DNA from: Dyella sp. C11
GTDB taxonomy: Bacteria; Pseudomonadota; Gammaproteobacteria; Xanthomonadales; Rhodanobacteraceae
Length of the DNA: 64,000 nt
Assembly: GCF_003121485.1 (NCBI RefSeq)
Contig: NZ_QAVX01000011.1
Coordinates: 62,001 to 126,000 of the forward strand
Direction of reading: 5' to 3'
In this document: positions 1 to 8,531 of the stretch, in pieces
Layout: each line of letters opens with the position of its first letter
Position numbering within the stretch: the first letter of the stretch is position 1
Program-made: the position numbers and the translations under genes
The notes under the pieces: model-generated
The model's input: only the letters and a program-made list of their open reading frames with translations
What the model was told of the DNA's origin: nothing
Database searches by the model: none

Positions 1-545
1 TCGCAACCATCACGCTTCATGCGGGCGATCTCCGCGCGCGTCTCCAGGCGCGGGCCCTGTGTTGCACCGTAGCAACCGCCATCAATGACAGCGATGTCAG
101 CCTTGGATGCCGCAGCGATCAGCGCACGGCGCAGCGACTCGGTGTACGGCTCGCTGAAATCGATATGGCGAACTTCGGCGCCTTCGACGTCGCAAAAACT
201 CGTGTAACGATCGTAGGTGTAGTCGATGACCTGATCGGGCACCACGATGACGCGCGGCCCCATGTCCGCACGAATGCCACCCACCGCATTGACGCCAATC
301 ACCCGGCGCGCGCCCAGTGAGTGCAACGCCCACAGGTTGGCGCGGTAGTTCACCCGGTGCGGCGGCAAGGTGTGGCTCTCGCCGTGGCGGGCAAGGAAGG
401 CCAGCTTGCGACCGGCGAAGTCACCCATCACCACGTCGCCCGAGGCGGGCCCGAAGGGCGTATCGACGGTGTGTCGCGAGGCGTTCTCGAGACCGGGGAA
501 GTTGTACAAGCCGCTGCCGCCGATGACGGCCAGGTCGATGCTCAC
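1..545 (-). CDS. S-methyl-5'-thioinosine / thioadenosine phosphorylase (3' part cut by the window edge)
   Basis: Purine nucleoside phosphorylase of the MTAP family, which cleaves methylthio-nucleosides (a polyamine by-product) with phosphate to free base and methylthioribose-1-phosphate in the cytosol. The translation begins SIDLAVIGGSGLYNFPG, has RHGESHTLPPHRVNYRAN around residues 55-70, and contains the family motif CYGATQGPRLET near residue 165. The start is GTG with an AGGAAC ribosome-binding site about 8 bases upstream; I see no in-frame ATG close by. About 181 residues are visible and the C-terminus is lost off the left edge. It is the last gene of a minus-strand run CYTH-nagZ-hpt-this gene, so purine salvage is a coherent theme with hpt. 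Substrate (thioinosine as in Pseudomonas, or thioadenosine) cannot be decided from what is visible. Confidence 0.9.
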   Translation of the reverse strand, partial: MSIDLAVIGGSGLYNFPGLENASRHTVDTPFGPASGDVVMGDFAGRKLAFLARHGESHTLPPHRVNYRANLWALHSLGARRVIGVNAVGGIRADMGPRVIVVPDQVIDYTYDRYTSFCDVEGAEVRHIDFSEPYTESLRRALIAAASKADIAVIDGGCYGATQGPRLETRAEIARMKRDGC

Positions 546-623
546 GGTGTGTTCCTGTCTGCGTTCAAAAGTCTTCCTGCGATGAAGCGCGACAGCCCGA
601 GGCCGCGCGCAGCAGGACCTTGC

Positions 624-1172
624 TTATTTCAGTGCGTAGATGCCAGGCAGGTTGCGTCCCTGCTCGTGGTAATCCATGCCGAAGCCGAACACGTAACGGT
701 CCGGCAGTTCCACGCCGTTGAAGTCGGCCTGGATACCTTCCACGAGGCGATCGTGCTGCTTGGTGCAAAGGCTGGCCACCAGCACGCGGCGCGCGCCACG
801 GCGCATGCAGTCGTCGCGCACGGCCTTCAACGTGTGGCCCTCGTCGAGAATGTCATCCACCAGCAACACGGTGCGTCCGGCCAGGTCCACCGCCGGCTCG
901 CGCAGCCAATGCAACTCACTGCCCGACGTGGCGCCGCGATAGCGCGTGGCGTGCACGTAATCGAACTCGACGTCGGTGCGAATGGCGAGCGCCAGGTGGC
1001 CGGCAAAAATCAGCGCACCATTCATGACGGTGAGGAAGACCGCACGCTCACCGTCCAGTGCGGCGTCGATGTCGCGCCCCATGGTGGCGATGACCGATTC
1101 GAGCGTCGCGCGATCGAACAGCAGATCGGCCTGGGCGAGCGCAGTGGCCAAAGAGGGAGTAGATGAAGTCAT
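624..1172 (-). CDS. hpt: Hypoxanthine-guanine phosphoribosyltransferase
   Basis: Salvages hypoxanthine and guanine to IMP and GMP using PRPP. The 182-residue protein has the type I PRTase fold: a flexible-loop region in the middle and the PRPP-binding loop VLLVDDILDEGHTL at about residues 103-116. The loop reads DEG where many HPRTs have DTG. The chosen ATG gives MTSSTPSLATALAQAD and overlaps the stop of the upstream nagZ gene in an ATGA arrangement, which supports translational coupling; longer in-frame starts would lie inside nagZ. It precedes the methylthio-nucleoside phosphorylase by 78 bases, placing two purine-salvage enzymes together in one operon. Confidence 0.93.
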   Translation of the reverse strand: MTSSTPSLATALAQADLLFDRATLESVIATMGRDIDAALDGERAVFLTVMNGALIFAGHLALAIRTDVEFDYVHATRYRGATSGSELHWLREPAVDLAGRTVLLVDDILDEGHTLKAVRDDCMRRGARRVLVASLCTKQHDRLVEGIQADFNGVELPDRYVFGFGMDYHEQGRNLPGIYALK

Positions 1173-2191
1173 GCCGGTGTTTGTCCTTCCACGGCGTTGA
1201 GCGCCGTGACGCGCGCGATGAAACGACCGCGCTGTGGGTTGTCGTTGAGGCTGTCCCAGGTAGAGGCCACCGCGCCACGCAGGGCACTGATGCGCTCCGG
1301 TGATGTCGCCGCCCTTCCCTGCACGGCGGCAATGGCTTCGTCCACCACGTCGGGAAAACAGGCGAGCACCAGATCGCAACCCGCGTCGAGGTGTGCACCG
1401 ACACGTGCCGCTGCACCACCCGCAGCGCCAGCCGCCGCCATGCTGATGTCGTCGCTGATGACAGCGCCGTTGAAGCCGAGCTCGCTGCGCAGAATGTCCT
1501 TGATCCAGCGCGAGGAGAACCCGGCGGGTTGGGCGTCGACCTCGGGATAGATCACATGCGCCACCATCACGGCTTCGGCATGTGCCGACATGCCTTCGAC
1601 GAAAGGCACCAGATCATCCCGTCGAATGACATCCAGCGGACGCGGATCGATGGCCGTGGCCTTGTGCGTATCCACCGCAACCGAACCATGACCTGGAAAA
1701 TGCTTGAGCACCGCCGCCATGCCGCCCAGATGCATGCCTCGCACATAGGCTTGCGCCAGCTCGGCGGCAATCGCCGGATCGGCATGGAACGCGCGCGTGC
1801 CAATGGCCGCGTTGCCGCGCGCCAGATCGACCACCGGCGCAAAACTGAAGTCCACGTCGCAGGCGCGCAGTTCGCTGGACATCACCCAGGCGTGCTCTTC
1901 CGCCAGGCGAATCGCATCTTCGGGATCGCGGTCGTACACCGCACCCACGGCCGACAGCGGCGGAAGGCGCGTGAAGCCGTCACGGAAACGCTGGACGGGG
2001 CCGCCTTCCTGATCCACCGCGATCAACATGTCGTCGCCGCCCACGTCACGGATGGCATCCACCAGCGCCATCAGCTGATCGCGCGAACTGAAGTTGCGGG
2101 CGAACAACACCACGCCCGACACGCCAGGCGCCTTGAGCCATGCGTGCTCGGACGTCGCCAATGTCGTACCCGCCAGCCCGATCATCAGCAT
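1169..2191 (-). CDS. nagZ: Beta-N-acetylhexosaminidase, peptidoglycan recycling
   Basis: Cytosolic glycoside hydrolase family 3 enzyme that removes GlcNAc from anhydro-muropeptides during cell-wall recycling; its product feeds the AmpC-inducing muropeptide pool in many gammaproteobacteria. Visible motifs are AVDQEGGPVQRF near residue 60, the family signature KHFPGHG followed by DTH around 163-176 (the Asp/His dyad that acts as general acid/base), and VISDDISM near 245, which carries the nucleophilic Asp. At 340 residues it has the normal NagZ length. The 5' end overlaps the CYTH-domain gene by 7 bases and the 3' end overlaps hpt by 4, so the genes are almost certainly co-transcribed. Confidence 0.95.
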   Translation of the reverse strand: MLMIGLAGTTLATSEHAWLKAPGVSGVVLFARNFSSRDQLMALVDAIRDVGGDDMLIAVDQEGGPVQRFRDGFTRLPPLSAVGAVYDRDPEDAIRLAEEHAWVMSSELRACDVDFSFAPVVDLARGNAAIGTRAFHADPAIAAELAQAYVRGMHLGGMAAVLKHFPGHGSVAVDTHKATAIDPRPLDVIRRDDLVPFVEGMSAHAEAVMVAHVIYPEVDAQPAGFSSRWIKDILRSELGFNGAVISDDISMAAAGAAGGAAARVGAHLDAGCDLVLACFPDVVDEAIAAVQGRAATSPERISALRGAVASTWDSLNDNPQRGRFIARVTALNAVEGQTPA

Positions 2192-2712
2192 GGCTGCGAT
2201 TCTCCTGCGGCCTGTCGCTCATCCTGCGTCCACTGCGCATAGGGATGAGCAATGAGATTGACGTTGTAGTAGCGCGGCAAATGACTGACTTCGCGCCCCA
2301 GCCAGCTTGGCCTGGGGAAAGCGGCGTCCTGCGACGGCAGCTCAACCTCCGCCACGACGAGGCCGGCATTGGCGCCGAAGAATTCGTCGATTTCGAACAG
2401 TGTGCCGTCGACGATCACGTGATGGCGGATTTTTTCCACCACGCCATCGCACAGCTCGGCCAGCATCTGCTCGGCATCGGCGATGGATACGGGGTATTCG
2501 AATTCCGCGCGCTCGATGCCCAGCTGCGCCGACTTGATGTTGAGCCATGCGCGCTCACCCGTGCGACGTATGCGCACCGACGCTCGCGCCGTGCCGTCGT
2601 GCAAGGCCTGCGCACTGACCAGGTAACCCTGCGCAATGCGCTCGCTCTCGGACACGGCATCACGCCAGCCGTCGCCGCTCAAAAGGAATTTGCGTTCGAT
2701 TTCGATGCCCAT
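2185..2712 (-). CDS. CYTH-domain protein, probable inorganic triphosphatase
   Basis: The protein starts MGIEIERKFLL, containing the ExExK signature of CYTH / triphosphate tunnel metalloenzymes, followed by charged strands (RIRRTGERAWLNIKSA, then FEIDEFFG and VAEVELPSQDAAF) that supply the Arg, Lys and Glu residues of the phosphate- and metal-binding tunnel. At 175 residues it is a single CYTH domain without the CHAD domain of E. coli YgiF. Family members of this size hydrolyse inorganic triphosphate; the cellular role is not settled. It sits 63 bases downstream of rlmD and overlaps nagZ by 7 bases, suggesting one transcript. Confidence 0.9.
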   Translation of the reverse strand: MGIEIERKFLLSGDGWRDAVSESERIAQGYLVSAQALHDGTARASVRIRRTGERAWLNIKSAQLGIERAEFEYPVSIADAEQMLAELCDGVVEKIRHHVIVDGTLFEIDEFFGANAGLVVAEVELPSQDAAFPRPSWLGREVSHLPRYYNVNLIAHPYAQWTQDERQAAGESQPC

Positions 2713-2775
2713 GCTGCGACCGATGATTGGGGGGATATGTGACGGTGCGGTGAAGGCCCAAGGGCCTGCGATGGA

Positions 2776-4089
2776 TCAGCGCTCGAACAGTGCAATCGAC
2801 TCCACGTGCGCGGTATGCGGGAACATATCCATCACGCCCGCCGCGCTCAAGCGGAACCCGTGCTTCTGCACGAGAATGCCGGCATCGCGCGCCAGCGAGC
2901 CGGGATGGCACGACACGTACACGATGCGGCTCGTTTCCTTGTGCGGCAGATATTCCAGCACCTTGTCCGCGCCGGCGCGCGGCGGATCGAGCAACAACTT
3001 GTCCCATGGCTGGCGAGCCCAATGGGCGTGACGCTGGTCCTCGAAAAGATTGGCCACTTCAAAACGCGCGTTCGTAATGCCGTTGCGCGCTGCGTTCTCG
3101 GCCGCACGCTCGACCAGGTCGTGCTCGCCTTCCACACCGACCACTTCGGCCACGCGACGCCCGATGGGCAAGGTGAAATTGCCCAGCCCGCAGAACAGGT
3201 CGAGCACGCGATCCGTCGGTTGCGGATCGAGCAACTCCATAGCGCGCGCCATCATGCGGCGATTCATGCCCGCGTTGACCTGCACGAAATCGAGCGGACG
3301 AAATTCCAGCTCCACATCCTCGATTGCCGCGTTGTCGCTGGGAATGCGGAACGCCAGCCGCGGCGCTTCCGGCCACAGCGGATGCACGCTGGTCACGCCG
3401 CCCGGCTGCAGATAGATGGCAAAACCGTGCTGCTTGCCGAACTCGACCAGCAGCGCCTGATCGCGCCCGGTGAGCGGCACCATGTGGCGAAACACCAGCG
3501 CGACCACATCATCGCCGGCAGCAAATTCAATCTGCGGAATGTCGGACGCGGCATCCATGCTGCTCACAAGCTCGGCGAGCAAGCCGATCTTGGGACCCAG
3601 GGCCGGATGCACCACTTCACATTGGGTGATGTCGGCGACAAAACGCGGGTTGCTCTCTTCACGGAAGCCCACGAGGACGCGCCCCTTCTTCGCCACCGAG
3701 CGCACCGACAGGCGACCCTTGCGTCGATAGCCCCACGGCTCATCGGTAAGCGGCGGCAGCCAGATGTCCGGCGCCACCTTGCCGATGCGCTCGAAGTTGT
3801 CCTTGAGCACGCGCTGCTTCACCTCGATCTGCGAGGCCGCATCCAAGTGCTGCAGGGAACAACCACCGCACTGGCCGAAATGACGGCAACGCGGCTCGAC
3901 GCGGTGCGGCGAGCGCGTCAGCAACTCCACCACTTCGGCCTCGTCGTAATGACGGTGGCGCTTGCGAAGGCGCAGCTTGACGTCTTCGCCCAGCAACGCG
4001 CCGCTGACAAACACGGCCTTGCCGTCGATGCGGGTGACGCCTTTGCCTTCGTGGCTAAGGTCGGTAATGGTGGCTTCGAATTCGTTCAT
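2776..4089 (-). CDS. rlmD: 23S rRNA (uracil-1939-C5)-methyltransferase
   Basis: SAM-dependent RNA methyltransferase of the TrmA/RlmD family that makes m5U1939 in 23S rRNA. The 437-residue protein has an N-terminal TRAM RNA-binding domain (about 1-60), four cysteines placed for a [4Fe-4S] cluster (Cys68, Cys74, Cys77, Cys157), the SAM motif LDLFCGLGNFTLPIG at 297-310, LLLDPPRAGAD near 367, and the catalytic Cys394 in YVSCHPGSLA. Length and all key residues are normal. It lies between the ydbH/ydbL pair and the CYTH-nagZ-hpt operon, all on the minus strand. Confidence 0.95.
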   Translation of the reverse strand: MNEFEATITDLSHEGKGVTRIDGKAVFVSGALLGEDVKLRLRKRHRHYDEAEVVELLTRSPHRVEPRCRHFGQCGGCSLQHLDAASQIEVKQRVLKDNFERIGKVAPDIWLPPLTDEPWGYRRKGRLSVRSVAKKGRVLVGFREESNPRFVADITQCEVVHPALGPKIGLLAELVSSMDAASDIPQIEFAAGDDVVALVFRHMVPLTGRDQALLVEFGKQHGFAIYLQPGGVTSVHPLWPEAPRLAFRIPSDNAAIEDVELEFRPLDFVQVNAGMNRRMMARAMELLDPQPTDRVLDLFCGLGNFTLPIGRRVAEVVGVEGEHDLVERAAENAARNGITNARFEVANLFEDQRHAHWARQPWDKLLLDPPRAGADKVLEYLPHKETSRIVYVSCHPGSLARDAGILVQKHGFRLSAAGVMDMFPHTAHVESIALFER

Positions 4090-4117
4090 CGTGAAAAGCT
4101 TCTTCCAGAAACGCGCG

Positions 4118-4140
4118 CGCCCGGATCAGGGACCCGGGCG
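4118..4140 (-). terminator. GC-rich hairpin at the end of the YdbL-like gene
   Basis: A perfect 7-bp inverted repeat (CGCCCGG / CCGGGCG) with a 9-base loop overlaps the stop codon of the lipoprotein gene. There is no clear U tract after it on the minus strand, so it is a weak terminator at best and could instead be an mRNA 3'-end or attenuating structure before rlmD. Confidence 0.35.
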
Positions 4141-4821
4141 CAGAGATCGGGCTGAAGCCGATCTCCAGGCCCGCATGATGGCGGGACAAGAGACGGGCGG
4201 CAGGCGGGCGAGTGGGTACTTCTGCTTCCAGGCGCCCGAGGAGTCCTGATAATACCAGCCCTGTCGCGCCCGCTCGATCCAGCCCTTGGCGAACGTGGAG
4301 CGGATCTGCGCCTCCCACTCCGGATGGTTGTTGGCATTGGCCACCTCGCGGTACAGCGCGTTGCGGTCCCGATTTTCATCGGCGACGGCAGCGTTCACGC
4401 CGGCGCGCTGATCCAGCGGAACCTTGCCGGCGTCACGCACCGCCACCAGGCCATCCTGGGTGAAACCCACCACGCCGCTGTCGAACAGCGGCGTGAGCGT
4501 GTCGCGGAAACGGGCCTGCATGCGGCCATGAATGGCCTCGGTGGTCGCCGTCTGGATACGCAGGTTCGGCGTGTCGGCGGCATAGGCAGCCGGAATCAGC
4601 AGATCGAGCAGCATGGCGGACGGCTGGCTGCTTTTCTTCACTGGCTGCGCCGGCTGGTCGTCTTTCGGCGTGGTCGCTGGCGTGGTGTTGTCCAGCACGG
4701 TACCAATGAACTGATCGGCAGCCTTCTGTGCCGCCGCCTCGGGGAAGTACACGTTGATGGTGACGCACCCCACCATCGCCACCAACAGCGTGGTCAGCAA
4801 TCCATAGACAAGCTTGCGCAT
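4126..4821 (-). CDS. YdbL-family (DUF1318) lipoprotein with a YnbE-like N-terminus
   Basis: The 231-residue protein begins with a lipoprotein signal (MRKLVYGLLTTLLVAMVGC, lipobox MVGC, modified Cys19, Val at +2 favouring the outer membrane). Directly after the cysteine comes VTINVYFP, then a short helix and a Pro/Lys-rich linker. The C-terminal part from about residue 90 to 205 matches the DUF1318/YdbL pattern (GVVGFTQDGLV, VNAAVADENRDRNALY, ending near GAWKQKYP). In E. coli the lipoprotein YnbE and the periplasmic YdbL are separate small proteins encoded after ydbH; here both features are in one chain. The last 20 or so residues (after RLPP) look non-conserved. It follows the ydbH-like gene by 60 bases, so the pair probably acts in transport of lipids to the outer membrane. 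The YnbE equivalence is inference. Confidence 0.75.
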   Translation of the reverse strand: MRKLVYGLLTTLLVAMVGCVTINVYFPEAAAQKAADQFIGTVLDNTTPATTPKDDQPAQPVKKSSQPSAMLLDLLIPAAYAADTPNLRIQTATTEAIHGRMQARFRDTLTPLFDSGVVGFTQDGLVAVRDAGKVPLDQRAGVNAAVADENRDRNALYREVANANNHPEWEAQIRSTFAKGWIERARQGWYYQDSSGAWKQKYPLARLPPVSCPAIMRAWRSASARSLRPGP

Positions 4822-4881
4822 GATCGACTCCTTCGGGGATGGGGATGGTGCCGAGCGTCCGCACGATCAGGCGGGATCGCT

Positions 4882-6903
4882 CTAGTGGACTTCCGGTCCG
4901 TTGCCTTCAATGGCGGACTTCAGGCGGCGAACGAGCGTCGGCCAGTCGACCTGTGCCTGGTGACCGATGACTTGCAGGCGAGGCAACCCGCTGCCTTCGA
5001 CAATAGTGTAGCCGTCGGCATCGCTGTCGAGCCCGCCCATATGGCATACCGACGCCTGCAACGTGCAATTGAGACCAATACGCTTGTAACCAAACGTCTT
5101 GAAAAGCTTGAGCACGGCACCCTGCAAACCCGCCGCCATACCGCCACCACCCACCGCAGTGAGATTGTTCACGGCGCGCTGGCTGATACGACCGCCGCTG
5201 CCGGCCAACAGGCTGGCCTTGAATGCCACCGGGTTCCAGTTGACCAGGCGCAATTCATTGACGGAGCCGTCCATACGGCCAGTGATGTTGCCGAAGTCGA
5301 ACACGCTGGTGATCGCCGCCAGATCGAGCTGCCGCAGCTGCACATCGCCGGTCAGCACGGGGCTGGGGCCAAACGGACCTTGCAGGCTCAGCCGCGTGAT
5401 GTCGACGAAACCATCGAACACATTGACGGACAGGCCACCTTCGAGCTCGAAGCGGTCATCCACCCAGCGCAGCGCCGGAATGGCGCCGCCGAGTGTTCCC
5501 GGGAATTCGGGCCAGCCCATGGCACGCGAGAACGCCGCCATGTCGATGCCCGCGAATGCCAGCGACGTTTCCAGTCGACGCCCCTTGGCCGCGGCCGGAC
5601 GCCATTCCAGGTCACCGACATGCACGCGGCCATTGAGCAAGGGCACATCCACGGCGTGTTGCAGGCTCAGCGCACCGCCGCGGCTCTGCCACCGCATCTG
5701 CGTGGCGCCGTTGGGCATGCGGTAGACCTGCAAGGCCTGCCAGCTCAGCGCGGTCGCGGGTCGATCGGCGCTGGCATTCCAATCCAGGCCGCCACGCAGG
5801 CCCTTTACAGCAAGGCGGCCCTCGGCGTCGGCAAAGTCCAGGCCGTCCGTGTCGAAGGCAAAGCTGCGAAGGCCATCCGCGCCCAGGTCGAGATTCCCGC
5901 TGAGCTGCCCATCCACGCGGACATCACGCAAGCCGAGCGTGGCCAGCCACGCCTGTCCATAGCGCTGGTAGGCCGCCGGGAAACGCGACTGCAGGCGGTC
6001 AAGTTTCAGTTGCTGCAATTCACCCTTGGCATTGAATGCCATGGCGCCATCGAGCTGCAGCGCATCGGCATCCGCCACGCGCAGGCGGCTGAAGTCGACC
6101 GCACCGTTGCGCGTGGCCGCCGACAGGCTCAGCTGGACGGAATGATCGGGCAGGTGCGCGAAGATCGGCCCCAGCAGCAATTCCCCGCCACGCAAGCTGG
6201 CGTCCAGATCGATGCGCGACGGGCCACTGGTGGTGTCGAGATTGAGCCGGCCATTGCCGTTCACCGCCTGCCCGGCCAGCGCGCCACCGGGCGTATCGAA
6301 CCCGCCACCACTCAGCGCAAACTGCCCCGATGCCTGGAGCCCCTTGTCCTGCAGGTCGAGCGCCATGTCGGCATCGAGCTTGCCGCCCGTAACGCGCCCG
6401 GACCACACGGTGCTCAACAGACCCTGCAGCCATGCCAGCGGCACGCTCTTCAGGCTGATCTGCGCATGAGTGGGCTGATCCAGCGGCAAGGCCGTGCTGC
6501 CTTGAATAGCGCCCTGGGTGATATCGATTTCCAGCGTGTTGGCTGCCTCGTCGATCACCATGGATACCTTGGCGTTGCCGAGCGCACCACCCGGCGCGCC
6601 CGCCAACTGCGCCGTGCCATCAAACAGCCATCGCAAGTGCGTGTCCCGCTGCAGGACACCGTCCAGCTGCACGCCGATGCGCTTCCAGCCCATCGCCGGA
6701 ACGTCCGCCTTGGCCGCCTTCAGGCTGAGCTTCAGGCCGCCCTGGCCGTCCTCGCCGATCTGCGACTGCACACCCTGCATTTTCAGCCCGGGCACGCTCC
6801 CCGCCTTCGCAGCCAATGCCACATCGGCGCGCGCCGACGAGGACAGGCCCGCCCAAAGCAGGAGGCAAAAACCGAGCAGCAGGTGGCTTGATGTGACACG
6901 CAT
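4882..6903 (-). CDS. YdbH-family AsmA-like intermembrane phospholipid transport protein
   Basis: Long beta-rich periplasmic protein with a cleavable-looking signal or N-terminal anchor (MRVTSSHLLLGFCLLLWAGLSSSARA). It carries the conserved YdbH C-terminal features: FEGGLSVNVFDGF-type strand, LDLAAITSVFDFGNITGRMDGSVNELRLVNW near residue 500, then AVNNLTAVGGGG, FKTFGYKRIGLNC and GLPRLQVIG towards the end. Family members (with TamB and YhdP) form hydrophobic grooves bridging the periplasm. At 673 residues it is shorter than E. coli YdbH (about 880). I chose the ATG that starts the signal sequence; a TTG 18 bases upstream is also in frame. It is the first gene of a two-gene unit with the YdbL-like lipoprotein. 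Confidence 0.85.
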   Translation of the reverse strand: MRVTSSHLLLGFCLLLWAGLSSSARADVALAAKAGSVPGLKMQGVQSQIGEDGQGGLKLSLKAAKADVPAMGWKRIGVQLDGVLQRDTHLRWLFDGTAQLAGAPGGALGNAKVSMVIDEAANTLEIDITQGAIQGSTALPLDQPTHAQISLKSVPLAWLQGLLSTVWSGRVTGGKLDADMALDLQDKGLQASGQFALSGGGFDTPGGALAGQAVNGNGRLNLDTTSGPSRIDLDASLRGGELLLGPIFAHLPDHSVQLSLSAATRNGAVDFSRLRVADADALQLDGAMAFNAKGELQQLKLDRLQSRFPAAYQRYGQAWLATLGLRDVRVDGQLSGNLDLGADGLRSFAFDTDGLDFADAEGRLAVKGLRGGLDWNASADRPATALSWQALQVYRMPNGATQMRWQSRGGALSLQHAVDVPLLNGRVHVGDLEWRPAAAKGRRLETSLAFAGIDMAAFSRAMGWPEFPGTLGGAIPALRWVDDRFELEGGLSVNVFDGFVDITRLSLQGPFGPSPVLTGDVQLRQLDLAAITSVFDFGNITGRMDGSVNELRLVNWNPVAFKASLLAGSGGRISQRAVNNLTAVGGGGMAAGLQGAVLKLFKTFGYKRIGLNCTLQASVCHMGGLDSDADGYTIVEGSGLPRLQVIGHQAQVDWPTLVRRLKSAIEGNGPEVH

Positions 6904-6947
6904 GACGCGCCATTCTGCCAAATTCAGATGAACGACACGGACAAGTC

Positions 6948-7703
6948 ATGCAACACACGCTTTCCAGCGACGTTTCGCAGGCTCGGGGAGCGCCCACCGC
7001 CATTCGCGCCCTGGTGGCGGATGACGACCCGAGCAGCCGCTTTTTTCTCGTGGAGGCGTTGCGCAGCCTCGGCCTGGAAGCCGACGCCTGCCATGACGGC
7101 CCTTCCGCCATCACCATGGCGCCCCAGCAAGCGTTTGACCTGCTGCTGCTGGACTGTCGCATGCCTGGCGCCGGTGCCGTCGAGGTGCTGGCCAGACTCC
7201 GCGGTGACGCCACGGCGCATTCCACGGATTGCACCGCCGTAGCCACGAGCGCCGAAATGGACGTCGCCGAACGAGAGCGCTTGCTGGCCGCCGAATTCAG
7301 CGAGGTACTGCAGAAACCCTGCAACGTGGCGGACCTGCGGCGCATCCTCTCGCTGGTTCAGGCGGGTGTGTCTGCGCTGCCTTGGCTTGATGATGCACAG
7401 GCCCTCGCCACCATGGGCGATGCCGACGTGGTGAAGGCCATGCGCACGCTTTTGCGCGTGGAGCTGGCCTGCTTCTACCAGGACCTGGATGCGCTGCGGA
7501 GTGACACGGCGGCGTTCGCCGACCGCCTGCATCGACTTCGCTCTTCGTGTGGCTTCTGCGGCGCCGCCGCGCTTGGCGTACAGGCCACCCTTCTGCAACG
7601 TCATCTCAAACTCGGCCACGCCGGCTCACTGGCACCGCTGTCGCGCTTTCGTCGCTCGCTGCTGGCCACCATCGACGCCCTCGGTGCCGAAGGCAACGAC
7701 TGA
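6948..7703 (+). CDS. Response-regulator receiver protein with C-terminal Hpt-like domain
   Basis: The 251-residue protein has a complete receiver domain at about 20-140: acidic pocket ALVADDD, phospho-acceptor Asp in LLLLDCRMPG, switch Thr/Ser region AVATSAE and the conserved Lys in VLQKP. The C-terminal part (about 155-245) is helical and contains LHRLRSSCGFCGA, which resembles the HxLKGSSxxxGA motif of histidine phosphotransfer domains with the phosphorylatable His present. There is no DNA-binding output. It may shuttle phosphate in a phosphorelay whose kinase is not in this window. It is divergent from the ydbH gene (44 bases apart) and converges with recO, so it is probably monocistronic. 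Confidence 0.85.
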   Translation: MQHTLSSDVSQARGAPTAIRALVADDDPSSRFFLVEALRSLGLEADACHDGPSAITMAPQQAFDLLLLDCRMPGAGAVEVLARLRGDATAHSTDCTAVATSAEMDVAERERLLAAEFSEVLQKPCNVADLRRILSLVQAGVSALPWLDDAQALATMGDADVVKAMRTLLRVELACFYQDLDALRSDTAAFADRLHRLRSSCGFCGAAALGVQATLLQRHLKLGHAGSLAPLSRFRRSLLATIDALGAEGND

Positions 7704-7716
7704 CGCCATCGCATGC

Positions 7717-8427
7717 TCAGCGACGTGACATCGCCGCACCGAGCACATGCCACGCTCGCAACTCACCGCCGCCAAGATGAAAGCGAATCACCTCGCGCAT
7801 CATCACGCGCAAGGCGGACAGTCCGGCTGTGTCGGGCATGGTGTCATCCATCAAGGCCAGCAGATCCGAACCCCGCAACGCGTGCGGCGTACCCGGCCGA
7901 CACGGTGACGGCCCCTGCTCCACCACGTAGCGATAGCCCTGGTCGGGATCGACCGGCTCGCCCGACTCGGCCTCGAAAGCCAGCTGCAAACCGTAGCCTG
8001 CCGCCTCCAGCAGATCGCGCTCGAAGCGCCGCAGGCTCCATGCCAAGGGCTCGCCGCCTGCAAGTCGGGGCAGCGTGCGTGCATAGGCATCGAAAAGATC
8101 CGGAAGCGGATCTTGCCTGGCGGTGAGCCGCACGATCAGCTCGTTGAGATAGAGCCCGGCAAGACCGGCGTCGCCAATGAGGCGCAACGGCATGCCCGCC
8201 CCCTCGGCCGATTGCAGCGTGGCCAGTTCGCCACGTTGCAACAGGTTCAACGACAGCAACTTAAACGGCTCCAGCTGCGCACGCTGCAGGCGCGCCCGCT
8301 CGCGCCTGACACCTCGGGCGACCACGCCGAGACGCCCGTGATCCCTGGTCAGGCATTCGAGCAACAGCGATGTTTCGCGATAAGGTCGCGAATGGAGTAC
8401 GTAAGCCGGTTGCTGCTCGATGCGCAT
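7717..8427 (-). CDS. recO: DNA repair protein RecO
   Basis: RecO helps RecR load RecA onto SSB-coated single-stranded DNA. The 236-residue protein begins MRIEQQPAYVLHSRPYRETSLLLECLTRD, the typical N-terminal OB-fold of RecO, and continues with GVVARGVRRERARLQ and an alpha-helical C-terminal half (LYLNELIVRL, LRRFERDLLEAAGYGLQL). It is the last gene of the conserved lepA-lepB-DUF4845-rnc-era-recO order, 104 bases after era. No zinc-binding cysteine set is evident, as in other gammaproteobacterial RecO proteins. Confidence 0.94.
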   Translation of the reverse strand: MRIEQQPAYVLHSRPYRETSLLLECLTRDHGRLGVVARGVRRERARLQRAQLEPFKLLSLNLLQRGELATLQSAEGAGMPLRLIGDAGLAGLYLNELIVRLTARQDPLPDLFDAYARTLPRLAGGEPLAWSLRRFERDLLEAAGYGLQLAFEAESGEPVDPDQGYRYVVEQGPSPCRPGTPHALRGSDLLALMDDTMPDTAGLSALRVMMREVIRFHLGGGELRAWHVLGAAMSRR

Positions 8428-8531
8428 GACGGAAGCTTCGAGCTAAGCCATGCGGGCTGGCAAGAGAGCCACTGGCGCGTCATTCCGCGGGCGGGCCATG
8501 CGCAAGTGTCCCGCGCCAGGCACGACAAGGC

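Noticed and set aside
4324-6891. 855-residue open frame on the plus strand opposite the ydbH gene
   Set aside because: It is the antisense shadow of a high-GC gene; the composition is rich in His, Arg and Gln with no domain pattern, and the opposite strand encodes a recognisable family.
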